Below, piece after piece: positions 25,755 to 38,567 of a stretch of DNA of 64,000 nucleotides. The notes under the pieces were generated by a model. That model was not told the DNA's origin, made no database searches, and saw only the letters and a program-made list of their open reading frames with translations. Origin of the DNA: Homalodisca vitripennis (lineage: Eukaryota > Arthropoda > Insecta > Hemiptera > Cicadellidae); contig NW_025777588.1 of NCBI RefSeq assembly GCF_021130785.1, forward strand, positions 62,001-126,000, written 5' to 3'. The position numbers and the translations under genes were made by a program. Position 1 is the stretch's first letter. The number at the start of each line of letters is the position of its first letter.

Positions 25755-26647
25755 AGACTAGCAGTTACCCGCGGCTTCGCGCGCGGTTCCCATGATTTCA
25801 GTAACAATTGAACTATTTTAGACCAATGGAAGAATTGAGGAAATTAAAAGTCAAAGTTCATAGCTTTCTCAGTGAAAACATTTGTGGTGTAATACGATAG
25901 CGTTCTATGATAATTAAAAATTAGCCATATATCATGCATCAGGGGATCAAAAGTTAAGCAAGTAGTCGAAGCTAGAAAGAAATAATCTTTGTCTTTGATA
26001 TCTGCTTTACACTACTAACTAAATACTAACGAAATTATTAGTTGATGTTTGCCAAAATGTACGGTTCGAAGTAATTTTTTCTAAATATCCCAAATTTATT
26101 ATCTAGAAACATGTTGAGTGTTACTTTTCAACTAATTCTATGGTTTGAAGCCCTTAGAAGGTTCACTTCTGGCTGGTTTATACCTTCCAGTTGAACCCAC
26201 ACTGGGTACAGGCGGCCACTACCCCCAATCTTACCTTTCCACAATATCCTGTCATTCTATAAGCAGCGCAAAGGTCCTTATTCTTGTCCTGAGAGAAAAA
26301 AATGGTATCAAAACTATAAATTAAATTAACTATACATGTGATATTTTTGTAATAATACAATGTTTATGTAGAACAGTTGATTACATTTAACAGGCTCTTT
26401 CAATGGATTAATAAAAATTTGATTTTCCCAATACGTTCTTTATGGGAATTTACATTGATTTAAAGACCAGTGGAGCTTATCCCGGAGGGATTGTCAAAAT
26501 AAGGGCAGGCCTATATTAATCCCAGGGACCCTAAGAATGTCCATGTTAAATTTCAGCGCAATCAGTTGAATAGTTTACGCGTGAAAGCGTAACAAACAAA
26601 CTTAATTTCACATTTATAATATATTATATTAATATATTATTAGGATG
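25755..26647 (+). repeat. Widespread arthropod interspersed repeat (CCCGCGGCTTCGC type)
   Basis: The start carries GACTAGCAGTTACCCGCGGC followed by TTCGCGCGCGG. The end carries AAATTTCAGCGCAATCAGTT, then GCGTGAAAGCGTAACAAACA, then an ATTTATAATAT...TATTAGGATG tail. This pair of start and end sequences is familiar from interspersed repeats spread through many insect genomes. I do not assign a class. The interior (about 26160-26290) is GC-richer and has no intact frame. The copy looks full-length but diverged. Confidence 0.7.
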
Positions 26648-26809
26648 TTTTTAAATGTGTGTTAAAGAATCTAAAAAGATAATGATAAAAATGTAGCACT
26701 TGTTGTTTTATCACGAGTTTGATAATTATTGTTTCATGATCATCACATTCTCTTTCAAATATAGATTTACCAGCGACAGAGCAGATCTAGCTGTTTAATA
26801 TGCAAAGAC

Positions 26810-27035
26810 AGTTAATGTAGGCAACTAAGGCGATTAATAATTATAACCGCTGTAAGGTAGGTTTTTAATATCGAGTTATCCTTAGAGACAGTTACTACGT
26901 TTACTGCTAACAGTGTAGCAATGAACACTAAGGTGTAAAGGCAGTTGCTGTTGGCAACAGAGTCGATTAATACTTGTAATCCTACCTTTTACATTGTAAG
27001 CTAGGCTTTTCATATCGAGTTATCTTTTAATTAAT
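26810..27035. repeat. Diverged two-copy direct repeat
   Basis: About 26813-26885 and 26942-27033 share the order GGCAACT/GGCAACA, GCGATTAAT/GTCGATTAAT, TGTAAG-TAGG, TTTTTAATATCGAGTTATCC/CTTTTCATATCGAGTTATC. The period is about 130-145 bp with indels. Confidence 0.55.
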
Positions 27036-29310
27036 TTTCATCCATTTTCAATATATAGATTCTTAGGGGAAAATCGTTAATGAATATAAATTATAAACAA
27101 TTAATATCAACAAACAATCGTTTTTACCTATTAAATAGCATTAGGATTCTAACACCTTAACTTCTATTGTGTAACATTAGTAGTTGTGAGACGAATTCAT
27201 AATCTATTCATATTTATGAAGCATTTTGAAATGTTCACTATTCGAATGACGTTAAGCTAAGCCAGGTGTAAAATAAAGATGACTAATGAACGATATAAAT
27301 TAAATTAAAATTTCCAGTGATTCATACATTCACTTATTTATTAAAAGGAAATAAATAAAAAAATAATAGTGTACGTAGCGGGTTACGTTTAAGGTTAGTT
27401 GCACATAATGTCTGAAAATAGTTATTAAATATCAGTAGCATTCTTTCCTTTAGATAAAATATCGGCATATCATTACATACTAAAAAAAATTAAAGCTGAA
27501 CGAAAAAATAAAATTTCTGGACTGAGTCCAGACTTCAAATACACAGCAACAAGAAACACAATAGATAACAATGTTACTACATAATAAAAATATGTATGAG
27601 ATGGAGAACAAAAGAATGAGAAAGTATGATTAATGGGTATACACTTAAGAATAATACTAAATTACGATAAAAAAAAATAAATCAGTACGTTATGGTCCAG
27701 AACAACGGATAGTTCTATATTCTTTCTAAAAACCTGTTCTAAACAGACATAAAAATCAAATAATACTGCAACTTACAAAAATAAATAATAAACATTTGGA
27801 ATTTACATTTAATTAACTTGTATCTACCACGTATTAAAAAACTAGACGTAAAAACATGAAATTGAGGGGAATCAGAAACAAAATGATTGCGAGGCAAAGT
27901 TTCAAAGTCCAGGAAGTCGCGGAGTTGGGAAAAATCCAAGTCGTGTTTTGTGTTGTGGCCGCAGTGTGTAAACTCAGTTTTGAAATGATAAATGAAAATG
28001 AAGCTATAATTGCATTGATTTATCATTATAGTGTTATTTTTAGGCATGCTAATGCATCTACAACTTGTTTGTAAATCATTTTAATGGTAACAGCATTTTA
28101 TTTTTTTGAGCTACTAATAGTTTATGTGGTAGTACTGCTTTAATAACTAATATTATCCAAAATTACACTAATATTTATAGTAATCCTTTTCTTTAGCCTT
28201 TTATCAACTTTAGGCTATCAAGATACCTTTGAATTAAAAGTTCTTTGGATTAAATTATGTATGCTCACTCTTTTTATTAAATAAACATATCGAGATGTTG
28301 CAAATAAATAGGTAAATTGCATTCGAATTTGGAGTAAGAAGCACAATTTAAATATGACTCCTTCGGGGAAACGCAACCTCCTTGTAAAAGGATGTAATAA
28401 TATGTTAACTAATGAATACAATGTTTTTACATTAAAAATATATGACATGTTTTTGTTGTATCTGTTTTTTTTTTAACTTTTTATAATAAAAATTAAAAAA
28501 ATGAATGGGAAATATTTAGGGAGGGGTTACCTGTGTGACCCTTACTCTTACGCCCGCCACTGCATAAATTGCATTTAGAGGAAACTATTAATTAAATTAG
28601 GAATCCAATTGTGCCACGTCACCATGAATAGTGACGTAGCTGTTAATGTTCTAATCATTGATAGACCACTCTTATGTTACTATCGTTCAAGCTATCAGGT
28701 AATTAATAGGGATACTTGAGTGATTTATAGTTGATCATATGATGGTGTAGGGGTATAAAATATTAATTTAATTTTTGTTTAACAGTGTTTAATTTGTCTT
28801 AAAATAATAATGGATTATTAAAAAAAAATAAATTAGAACTATTTATGTTCTTTTAGCTCTGGAACAAAATGATGAATGTAAAAGTTAGCATTAAACACAT
28901 TACATGTTTAACTAGATCTCAATTAACGTAGTACAAACGAGATGTTGTATGTTGATTTTACATATATTCAAATAAAGTTTGTTTGTTTTGGTGTTCGTTT
29001 ATATTTTAAACCAAATACTTAAAATATTATTTCTATTAAAGTTTTGGTTTGGGAGGTTTCATTGTGATTTAATAGATAAACGTTAAACAAAAATAAGACA
29101 GATATGGTCATTTTTAAACTAAAGAGGTGGCACACGCAGCAGTTCGCCGCAATTTTTTAATTTCTGTAGCATTATTACGGTTAACAATATTACCACGTTG
29201 GGAACTCATACTTTCTCTTATCATGTATTTATTTACAGGGCCTTGATATATGTTTGTCCTTCACTCCCTTTGTTTTCAAAATTTCGTAGAACCTGTTGAA
29301 ATGGACCGTG
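27036..29310. other. AT-rich DNA without recognisable gene
   Basis: Two overlapping frames on opposite strands (27739-28047 minus and 27856-28074 plus) have no recognisable motif. Nothing else is supported. Confidence 0.45.
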
Positions 29311-29931
29311 CCATGGTAATAAGTAACTTTCACAAGATTTTTTTAAATGGAGCATTTCATTCTAAGCTAATGTACTGTCTTTAAATATATCTTACAGAAT
29401 CTACAGATGTTATCAAAACAAGTGTAAGTGAATATTAACCGGTTTTTCCCACTACATATGGACGAGTTTACTTCTCTGCGGCAGTAAACAATGACGCAGG
29501 TGTCACTGTAACAGAACTGTTTATGTTTTCAATATATTGTCTACCGTCACCTCTGTTTTGTCGCTGTTCACATATGAATATCAAACAATTCAGCTATGTA
29601 TGTTTGTTTAACGTGTTAACAGTCTAGTTTTGCTTCATATTTTATTTGCGATACAAAATATACAACCGTGCATATTTAAATAAAGCTAAATATAGCGATA
29701 TACAGTCGAGGATCTCATAACATCTTTAATATTCACTACCATGATTAAATCGTTATAATGGGTCCAAGAATTGAGCCTAGTGGAACCCCAGATTTTAACT
29801 TAGATGACCGAAGCAATTCATAAAAAATGTGAACTAATCCTGTATTAAACCTTAAGTTAAAAGGAGGTATTAAGTTATGTTTAATGGATAATTGAAAACT
29901 CTTGGTCAAATAATTCGATAATTGGAAAATT

Positions 29932-30124
29932 CTTTAAATATTACGACACGTTAATCAATACGTTTTCCAAATTGTTTATTTTTTGGACGAGGCCTTTCGA
30001 AACCAAAAGTAAATGATTTGTGGAGTCACCTGATGATGAAGCTTTGGTTTCGAAAGGCCTTCATCCAAAAAATAAACAATTTGGAAAAAGTATTGACTTA
30101 TTAACATGTAGTAATATTTAAAGG
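29932..30124. mobile_element. Fold-back element, about 75 bp arms, hammerhead-like core
   Basis: The left arm (29932-30008) and right arm (30043-30124) are near-perfect reverse complements, from CTTTAAATATTAC at the outer end to GGCCTTTCGAAACC at the inner end. A small number of indels sit in the outer third. Only 34 bases separate the arms. The element lies in the part of copy A that copy B lacks, so it inserted after, or was lost since, the segment duplication. The right arm carries GAAAGGCC as part of a hammerhead-like motif. Confidence 0.8.
30017..30074 (+). ncRNA. Hammerhead-ribozyme-like motif inside fold-back element
   Basis: CTGATGA (30030-30036), one extra base, then stem II GAAGC/GTTTC (30038-30042 with 30047-30051, one G-U), then GAAA (30052-30055) and the palindromic AGGCCT. 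Distal pairing of 30017-30024 (TTTGTGGA) with the TCCAAAAA segment at 30064-30071 gives 7 of 8 pairs. The palindromic stem III could only form between two molecules, or as a dimer, as reported for some short-stem hammerheads. The fold also competes with the long inverted repeat it sits in. Confidence 0.4.
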
Positions 30125-30859
30125 TTAAGTTTGTTAGTTTCTCTACTACTTATAGACTAGGTATATCGTATGGGCCCGAGACAGATTAAGGACAAATCAG
30201 CTGATGTAGAAGTTTGTACATTATTGAAACATTCTTGTCACTTGTACCTTTCTTCTGTCTCCTGGTTGTATCAAATGCACCTTAGCATTTTTGCACCTTA
30301 CGATTCTTTTATCTTCATTAAATTAAAAAAATATTATTCACAGAATCATAGAAAGATGATTTCGCAAATATCAGGTGATGCTATGTTCTCCCATTCATAG
30401 ATATTTGTTACTCATTTCAATGCTGCATTTCCATTTATTAAAAACCCGTTGAAAAAATGGTTGACGCAATAACATTTTTAGCGAAACTTTTTATTTGAGT
30501 GATTGTTCACTGAGGGCTGTTCTTATTGTTATATTTAAATCACTGAAACGGCCTGGAAACTTGTCAATTAAATCCCGGTAACGTAACTATTGTGTCACAC
30601 CGTGTGGCAGAGTGTGCAATGCCGCAAAAGGTGCTTTCCTGCACCCGTCTTGATCAGTGGACAAGACAGTCTTGCCTAACTCACTAATTACCTGCAGTAA
30701 CTGCGTGTCAGTAACTCATTTACATTCAAAATTCATAACCAGAACAAAAAAGGAAAGTTTTAACGTAGTGATAATCTGTGCATGGTTTATTGAACAGGTT
30801 CAAATATGACACTTCAATAGATTATAGTTATACACATAATACGTATAGTATTAGGCTGA

Positions 30860-32690
30860 ATTAGGTGGATATCTACAGGAAGATGAATTTCACCTGTCAG
30901 AGCTGAATTAGTCGCGTTATAATGGATGATGTAGGTCTGATAAGTAATTAGGCAACCGCTTCTTTGGACTAGTCTTGAGTCATGTATAATAGAGTAATAT
31001 CTATAGTAAGATGAATGTCACCTGTCAGAGCTGAATTAGGCGCGTTATAATGGATGATCCAGGTCTGCTAGGTAATTAGGCAACCGCTGCTTTGGGCTAG
31101 TCTTGAGTCATGTATAATAGAGTGATATATATAGGAAGATGAATGTTACCTGTCAGAGCTGAATTAGTCACGTTATAATGGATGATGCAGGTCTGCTAGG
31201 AAATTAGGCAACCGCTGGTTTGGACTAGTCTTGAGACATGTATAATAGAGTGATATCTACAGGAAGATGAATTTCACCTGTCAGAGCTGAATTAGTCGCG
31301 TCATGATGGATGATGCAGGTCTGCTAGGTAATTAGACAACCGCTGCTTTGGACTAGCCTTGAGTCATGTATACAAAAGTGATATCTATAATAAGATGAAT
31401 GTCACCTGTCAGAGCTGAATTAGTCGCGTTATAATGGATGATGTAGGTCTGATAGGTAATTAGGCAACCGCTGGTTTGGACTAGTCTTGAGTCGTGTATA
31501 ATGGAGTAATATCTATAGGAAGATGAATGTCACCAGTCAGAGCTGAATTAGTCGCGTTATAATGGATGATGCAGGTCTGCTAGGAAATTAGGCAAACCGC
31601 TGCTGTGGGCTAGTCTTGAGTCATGCATAATAGAGTAATATCTATAGTAAGATGAATGTCACCTGTCAGTGCTGAATATGTCGCGTTATAATGGATGATG
31701 TAGGTCTGATAGATAATTAGGCAACCGCTGCTTTGGACTAGTCTTGAGTCATGTATAATAGAGTAATATCTATAGTAAGATGAATGTCACCTGTCAGAGC
31801 TGAATTAGTCGTGTTATAACGGATGATCCAGGCCTGCTAGGTAATTAGGCAACCGCTGGTTTGGAGTAGTCTTGAGTCATGTATAATAGAGTAATATCTA
31901 TAGTAAGATGAATGTCACCTGTCAGAGCTGAATTAGTCGCGTCATAATGGATGATGCAGGTCTGCTAGGTAATTAGGCAACCGCTGCTTTGGGCTAGTCT
32001 TGAGTCATGTATATTAGAGTGATATCTATAGTAAGATGAATGTCACCTGTTAGAGCTGAATTAGTCGCGTTATAATGGATGATGCAGGTCTGCTAGGTAA
32101 TTAGGCAACCGCTGCTGTGGGCTAGTCTTGAGTCATGTATAATAGAGTAATATCTATAGGAAGATGAATGTCACCTGTCAGAGCTGAATTAGTCGCGTTA
32201 TAATGGATGATCCAGGTCTGCTAGGTAATTAGGCAACCGCTGGTTTGGACTAGTCTTGAGTCGTGTATAATGGAGTAATATCTATAGGAAGATGAATGTC
32301 ACCTGTCAGAGCTGAATTAGTCGCGTCATAACGGATGATCCAGGCCTGCTAGGTAATTAGGCAACAGCTGGTTTGGACTAGTCTTGAGTCGTGTATAATG
32401 GAGTAATATCTATAGTAAGATGAATGTCACCTGTTAGAGCTGAATTAGTCGCGTTATAATGGATGATGCAGGTCTGCTAGGTAATTAGGCAACCGCTGCT
32501 GTGGGCTAGTCTTGAGTCATGTATAATAGAGTAATATCTATAGTAAGATGAATGTCACCTGTCAGAGCTGAATTTGTCGCGTTATAATGGATGATGTAGG
32601 TCTGCTAGGTAATTAGGCAACCACTGCTTTGGGCTAGTCTTGAGTCATGTATAATAGAGTGATATCTGTAGTAAGATGAATGTCACCTGC
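30860..32690 (+). repeat. 128 bp minisatellite, 14 full copies
   Basis: Units begin AGATGAAT(G/T)TCACCTG at 30881, 31009, 31137 and so on at 128 bp spacing, down to a final partial unit at 32674. Copies differ by scattered substitutions (for example TCGTGTATAATGG versus TCATGTATAATAG) and occasional single-base indels. Copy B of the duplicated segment has only about one and a half units at the same place (58058-58240), so the array expanded in copy A or collapsed in copy B. Confidence 0.97.
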
Positions 32691-33015
32691 GTAGTAAAAA
32701 CTAGTGTAGTACTTAAACGATTAAAATAATAAATTGCAGGTATAAAAAGGGAGTACAATAAATGTGTTAAATTGTTCCATTAATTACTTACAGTTTAACA
32801 CGTGTGTAGGTTAATTTACCACCGAAGTAATCAACGAACATTACGCAGTAATTAACTAAAATTAAACCATAATTAACTAGAATTAAACTCGCTTGTAATC
32901 CTTTAGTCTAAATTGTAAGGTTTCAAATGAATATATGTCCTCATTAAAAGTAATATGTTTCTAAAGAATTCACTTATTAAGTTCTTTATTATAAATAAAA
33001 CTGGAAATTAATCTC

Positions 33016-33068
33016 TTTTGTAACGTTTCTGATGAAGATAGGCTTTGATATCGAAAGGCCTCACAAAA
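33016..33068 (+). ncRNA. Hammerhead-ribozyme-like motif, copy A
   Basis: TTTTGT (33016-33021) pairs perfectly with ACAAAA (33063-33068). Seven bases then lead to CTGATGA (33029-33035), an extra A, stem II GATA/TATC (33037-33040 with 33049-33052), GAAA (33053-33056) and palindromic AGGCCT, with C at the predicted cleavage position. The downstream tail has AATAAAA and, about 60 bases on, CCAATATAAGCTCC, shared with the motifs at 58845 and 61358. It has the same layout as the other hammerhead-like motifs here. The 7 unpaired bases before the core are not canonical. Confidence 0.45.
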
Positions 33069-34083
33069 ATAAAAGGTATTTATTATTGGTTGTTCTCATT
33101 GTAGTGAATAAATTAAAATTTTCCAATATAAGCTCCTAGATCCTAGATCTTTAGCAAGATTACTAGAATGTTCATAAACTAGAGAGAGTACCCTCTGCCG
33201 CCTAAACATGCAGTTTTATTTTATTTTTGGTTTTGCTGACGCAAGTAAACTCAAATCATGTACACAAAAAGTACAAGGATATGTTACAATAAATTTGTTA
33301 AGAAACATTTGAATGTCTCTAATATAACGTATTCAGGTATTTAAAACTATCCATTACGATATTTATATGTTTTACTTACTTGTCGATGTGCGTAGCAGTA
33401 TACTTGATTAATGAGGTAGCATATTCATTAAAGAATACGAGTATTTGCTGGGAGTAGGACACGCCATCTATGAGGAAGGATTCTGGGCATTAACCTTAAC
33501 ATTTGAAAATTTGAAAAGTATCACAGTAGACTAAACCTAATCAATTCATGTATGAACGTTATAAGGGAGCATACTTCGCGATGGGATTCAAATTGCTCAT
33601 TGTAACTTTAACAGGTCAAAATGTGGAACACAATATTATAACAATTGGAAAAGTTTTAATCTCTCTTAGTTCTCACAACCACACCTTATTTTTTCTTCTT
33701 TTGATTTCACGACCCATTTATACCTAATCTAATTTAAAGTGGTAAGCAAAAGCAAATTTAACAGGATTCCTTATTAAAGATACATCGGCGTTTACAAGAG
33801 AAAGCGATAGAGGATGAATGGACCAGCTGAAGCTTAAAAATCAAGCTAATGTATATTAGAATCCCATTGTTGCACTCAAATGGCAAAAAAGTAAAATTCT
33901 ACAGATACCAAGTGCAGAAATGTAAATGAAGTACATGCCGACTATTAAACTATTACGGTACACATTATGTTTGGAGATGTTGAATCTAATTGGTTTTTCT
34001 GTTATTTAACAATAAATTGGTTAATGGACAAAAATATTTCCATATAAGTACCATGCCAAGTTTATTGTCTCATTTGTGGAGAT

Positions 34084-34347
34084 GTGCGAGTAAAACCTGT
34101 CAGTTTGAAGCAATCCATTATTTACTTACCCCCTGGCGTTACAGTTCTTGAAGAGCCTCTGACGCCCTTCACCCGTCCACTCACCCTCTCACCTTATCCT
34201 GAGCATTCTTCACAACGGAATAAATTATACAGTTTTGTGACGGTTAAACACACAATCAAACGCCACATATTTTCTCCTATGTACCGGAAACACATTGCTA
34301 ATACCAGTGTACTGTATATATTAGGTGTTCAGATTTCCATTGACTGA
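34084..34347 (+). other. Open frame shared by both segment copies, probably non-coding
   Basis: This 87-codon frame matches a frame at 59905-60174 in copy B, and the nucleotide match is very close. By eye there are about nine amino-acid changes and only one clear silent change across the shared codons. That is not the pattern of a protein under purifying selection. It has no recognised domain. I keep it as an open frame of note, not as a gene. Confidence 0.3.
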
Positions 34348-35099
34348 CTAGTTGAGTTCATTGCCGACAGTAAGAAGTACCTTTACACTTTTCATGTAGC
34401 TGTGGTAAATTTTCACACCATATATAAGCCACAGACCAAAAGGAGTAAACAAACTTCCAATATTCTTTGGAGCAATATACTTTATCATTTTATATATTTT
34501 AATTCTATCATGTTTTGGTTGTTGAAGAAAAATGATGTAACCGTTTCAAAAATTTTAAAAACTACCTTACAAGACATTTCATCTATTTTTACCTATGTGT
34601 GTCAAAATCTAAGAATAGCGCACGAATTTTGATAAAACAAGATATTGGAAAATGTTAGTTTTAGAACTTAGTATTAGAATTAGAGGAGTATCGAGAGTAT
34701 TATGAGAGCAATGCACGTGATGACTCTTGACTGTGCTACGTGAAACTTTCCATAGTATCACGTGCGTGATCGCAATTTCCATTTATATTTCATTTACTAA
34801 ATAATATTTCTTCTAGTAAATAGTTTAATAGTTTAAATAGTTTAGTAAATAGAACTGTAATTTTGTGTAAAATTACAGTTCATCCTTCATTAACCCTAAT
34901 ATGATTTGTAAAGTAAAAATTACCACCATGAAGCTTACAAAATGTTAAAAACAGTGCTTATTATAATTTGATTTTTAAACTATCGCGGATTTGAAAGCTC
35001 ATAGCTACATGTTTGGCCTTAATATTTTCAAGCATTATAAAATGAAATTTGGTGTTTGTCTCTAAATATACAATTCCTAACAATTAAAAATAAGCTATA

Positions 35100-36285
35100 A
35101 ATATGTAGTACTTTTATTTAATTATCTAATTATAATTATTATTTAATTAATTTTACTATCGTCAAACATAAGTTATAATTCTACTGAGATACATTTATAA
35201 AGTGCGTGTGAGGACTCGTCCCTAACACGTGTCACAAATACAGAGAAACATGACGTCACGGCAGCTAGCTGTCGCGTCACTGAGAGACGGTGTCTTAAAT
35301 ATCTATCTTCTTCTTACATGTCTAAGAGAATAAATTTACAAGGTTCACTCCATTCTGCTCACTTGCATACAGTCTCTAACTTTTCAGAAGACAAAGAAGT
35401 AAATGCAGTGCATAATTAAAATACTTTATTGTCACATTCTACATTCTTTTATAAAAAGTACACATTACAAAGTGACGGATATATTAATAAGTAATTGTAT
35501 TGTGAAGGTCCGAATTGTTAATAGTTTACATAAGTTACTAACGGCATCACACGCAATTTCATTTGAAACACAGGGAATCCATGAGCATATTGCTTTTAAA
35601 TAGTATTCCAAACAATCATGATATAAGTGATAAGGTAAGTCACTGAGATAAGATATTTCAATCTCTTGATCCATTTTATACGTGAGTTTGAAAATAGGAT
35701 CCTTAAGTCGGAGAGAGAATCTGTTTTTATAAAGTAGATGTTAAATTTCCATCCAATATTTCGTTATATATAATTGAATAGCTACAAAGAAGTTCAGTAG
35801 GAATGAAACTATTTTAGGCCAGTGTGAAAAATCCTAAGTTTAATGGGAGACTAAGATCGAAGTCCTTAGATTTCAGTTCAGGCATTTATGATGCCATTTT
35901 GCTGTATTTGATTAAGATTATTGCAATAAATACATGCGCAGAGAAAGAAAAGCTTCTGGACATAACACGACATTCGTAAATTGTAACGGACAGATGAATA
36001 GCAATAAACATACCGGTACTGTCTGTTTGAACGAGTATCGGTTGTTGTACTTAATTCTTCTTGTATTTGAAAGGTAATTGAAACATATTTAGTATCTATT
36101 GATGAAGCAAAATCCATAAATAGAGTGGATAATAGAGTGTTAGACAAAGACAAATGGGACATAGTTTGGAGGATTTTCAAAATTGGTAATGAATCTTTGT
36201 ATTGAGTAGATGCCTTAAGAATGTCCATGTACAATTTCATTATAATAGTTTTTACTGATTGAGTTACACATATATATATACAGAC
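35100..36285. other. Block present only in copy A of the duplicated segment
   Basis: Copy A and copy B align up to the TCCTAACAA word (35083-35091 / 61126-61134) and again from TACATTTCTAT (36291 / 61494). Between those points copy A has 1.2 kb and copy B has a different block of about 350 bp. The copy A block includes a 120-codon minus frame (35878-36240) without a known motif, and a CRE-type TGACGTCA at about 35250. Confidence 0.6.
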
Positions 36286-36814
36286 AACTTTACATTTCTA
36301 TATAATAGAATAAATTTATAAAAATGCGACTGGTAAAAGTGTTTACACACCAGTTTATTACACTTCATATTTTATTTTCTCACAATTTTGAAATTGATTT
36401 AATAAAATTATTTTGTCATTATATACTTAATTTTGTAAGGCATTAGAATAAAATTTACTAATTTAACAGGCTTAACTATAAGACTTAAGTGCAAAGTTTT
36501 GTTAGACTTGCCTTGGTTAAGTCCATACACATTCTGCAGCATTTGAATTGCAAAATACTCATACAAACTCAGGGGTAAGTAATACACCTTACCATGATGT
36601 AGGGAACGAGCGTATTATACCATTTTCTTGGTGTGTATTGTATAAGATATTTAGAAAATTATCTATTGCAATATAAAACAATAGTGTATTAGAATATGAA
36701 ACTAATAATAAATTCAATTGAAATGCTATATTCACAAATAAATACAACATTACTTTTCATATTATGCTGAAGTAAATTAGTAAAAGAGTATAAAATTGTA
36801 ATATGAATGAATTT

Positions 36815-37350
36815 TTAAGGACGAAGAGTGACACGGAACGGTGAGAAAGAACCAACCACTTGTGAAAAAACGAAAGGGTGGAGGAAAATATTAACGAGAG
36901 ATTTGGTTATGTAAAGAATTCTATGGATATCGATCGGTAAGTTAAATGTCATATCTATCTCTTACTGTAGACGTAGCGGAAATCTTTTCAGAATTGTAGA
37001 GTATAAAATCCGTTACTGTTCTATTTTGTTGAAATTAATTGTCCAGCTTGTCTGTTTTGGAAGCCAAACAGAGCTGTTTTGTCGTCTCCACTGTCAAATT
37101 CTTTTTGAATCTCTTCAGATGGATGTGTACGAGTACATCAATGAGTCATCAATCTGTGGAGTCAAGTCTTTTACATTGTCAGTTCTCAGATGCTGAACTA
37201 ACTGGAAGGTGATTTGACCTAAATTGAACAGTCACATTAATGTCACGTTAAATTTAAAACGTCACGTTTAAAAAAGTCTTGCAGCAAAAAACATTCTCTG
37301 AAGAAAGTTAGAAGCGATAATAAAAGGTAGTGACACAGGACTACTCGCAA
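36815..37350. other. Second block absent from copy B
   Basis: About 530 bases lie between the matched words near 36800 and 37370 (CACCTGGTAGGA- in copy B, GACCTGGTAGGA in copy A). They have no counterpart at 62035-62070. The later half weakly resembles the repeat at 13960-14360. Confidence 0.5.
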
Positions 37351-38567
37351 CTCAAACGAAATCGATGAGGTTTACTTTAGCTTGTGAGACCTGGTAGGAC
37401 CAGAACAAAAATAAAAATTAGCAATTTTTAGTTACTTTTCGGGTAGTACATTGGGATTGTGTTGCACGTGTAACTTGTCACTATATTTTTATCAATTTAG
37501 AGTAAAATGGCATTGCTGTTTATTTCATTTAGTAATAATTGTTAGAGTTTACAAAAAGTTTTACTTTATTTAGGGAATATAAATCTGTTTTCAATAATAT
37601 TAATTGATAATAATGTTTAAAATTGGGAGATAGTAATTTTATTATTATTATATCATAGTGTATGCTTCGAATTATATCTTTATAAAGGAGGGCCTGTGTG
37701 TCCCCTATTAGGTAATATTCCTGACTGACATAAAGTCTTTTATGGAGGATCCATTAAAACCGTATAAAAGGATTCTCTCTTTATTTACTAGGAATGAAGG
37801 GGTATTTTTTATTTAATCCATATGAGCTAGCGCAAAATAAATAGTGCTTTAAATATATCGTTAAAAAACTGAAGTTCAAATAAGTTATAGAAGAAAACTG
37901 AATACCGACCAGAATAGTAGTTTTTAGAATGTAGTAAAGTTTGTATTGCCATAGATACACAAGTTAGCATGTTCAAGTACAGTATGTTGTATTGCATTGT
38001 TAAATATTCACCTGAAAGCGACAGCGACACTCCGGCCCTGTAGCGATCGACGGCCAGTATATTGAAAACGTAAACTGTTACAAAAACACCTGCGGCATTG
38101 TTTACAGCCTCGGAGGATTAAACTCATTTATATTCAGAATCAAATATTTAATCAAGATTTTTGCATAAACAAGGACTTTAAATTTTTCAATTATTTACAG
38201 ACACAAACAGATCGTACGATTATAGTCCATAAAAAACCTTGCAGAAAATCAACACGTGTCTGAATATTTGAGGAATTAAACAAATTTAATTAAATTATTT
38301 AGTATTTATTTGATATTAGTTGATCATTGCCGCTTCTAATAATATCATAAATATGAAAGTTAAAGAAATAAATATTCAACAGTGATAAAGCCAAAGCCAT
38401 TCACAGGAAAATATCGTCCTTATCAGACACAACTTTGGTCAGCTTATTAATATAGTTTTGCGTTATAGGTGAGGGATTTTTCTGTTATTTTCCTTCTACC
38501 ATAGAATCTCATCGGTTGTAACTTAATACGAGGCGGCAAGAGTGCTTCGGTGGAAGCTGTACTTTCT

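Noticed and set aside
35878..36240. 120-codon minus frame in the copy A-specific block
   Set aside because: No motif and codon content typical of random AT-rich DNA; kept only as a note in the block's entry.
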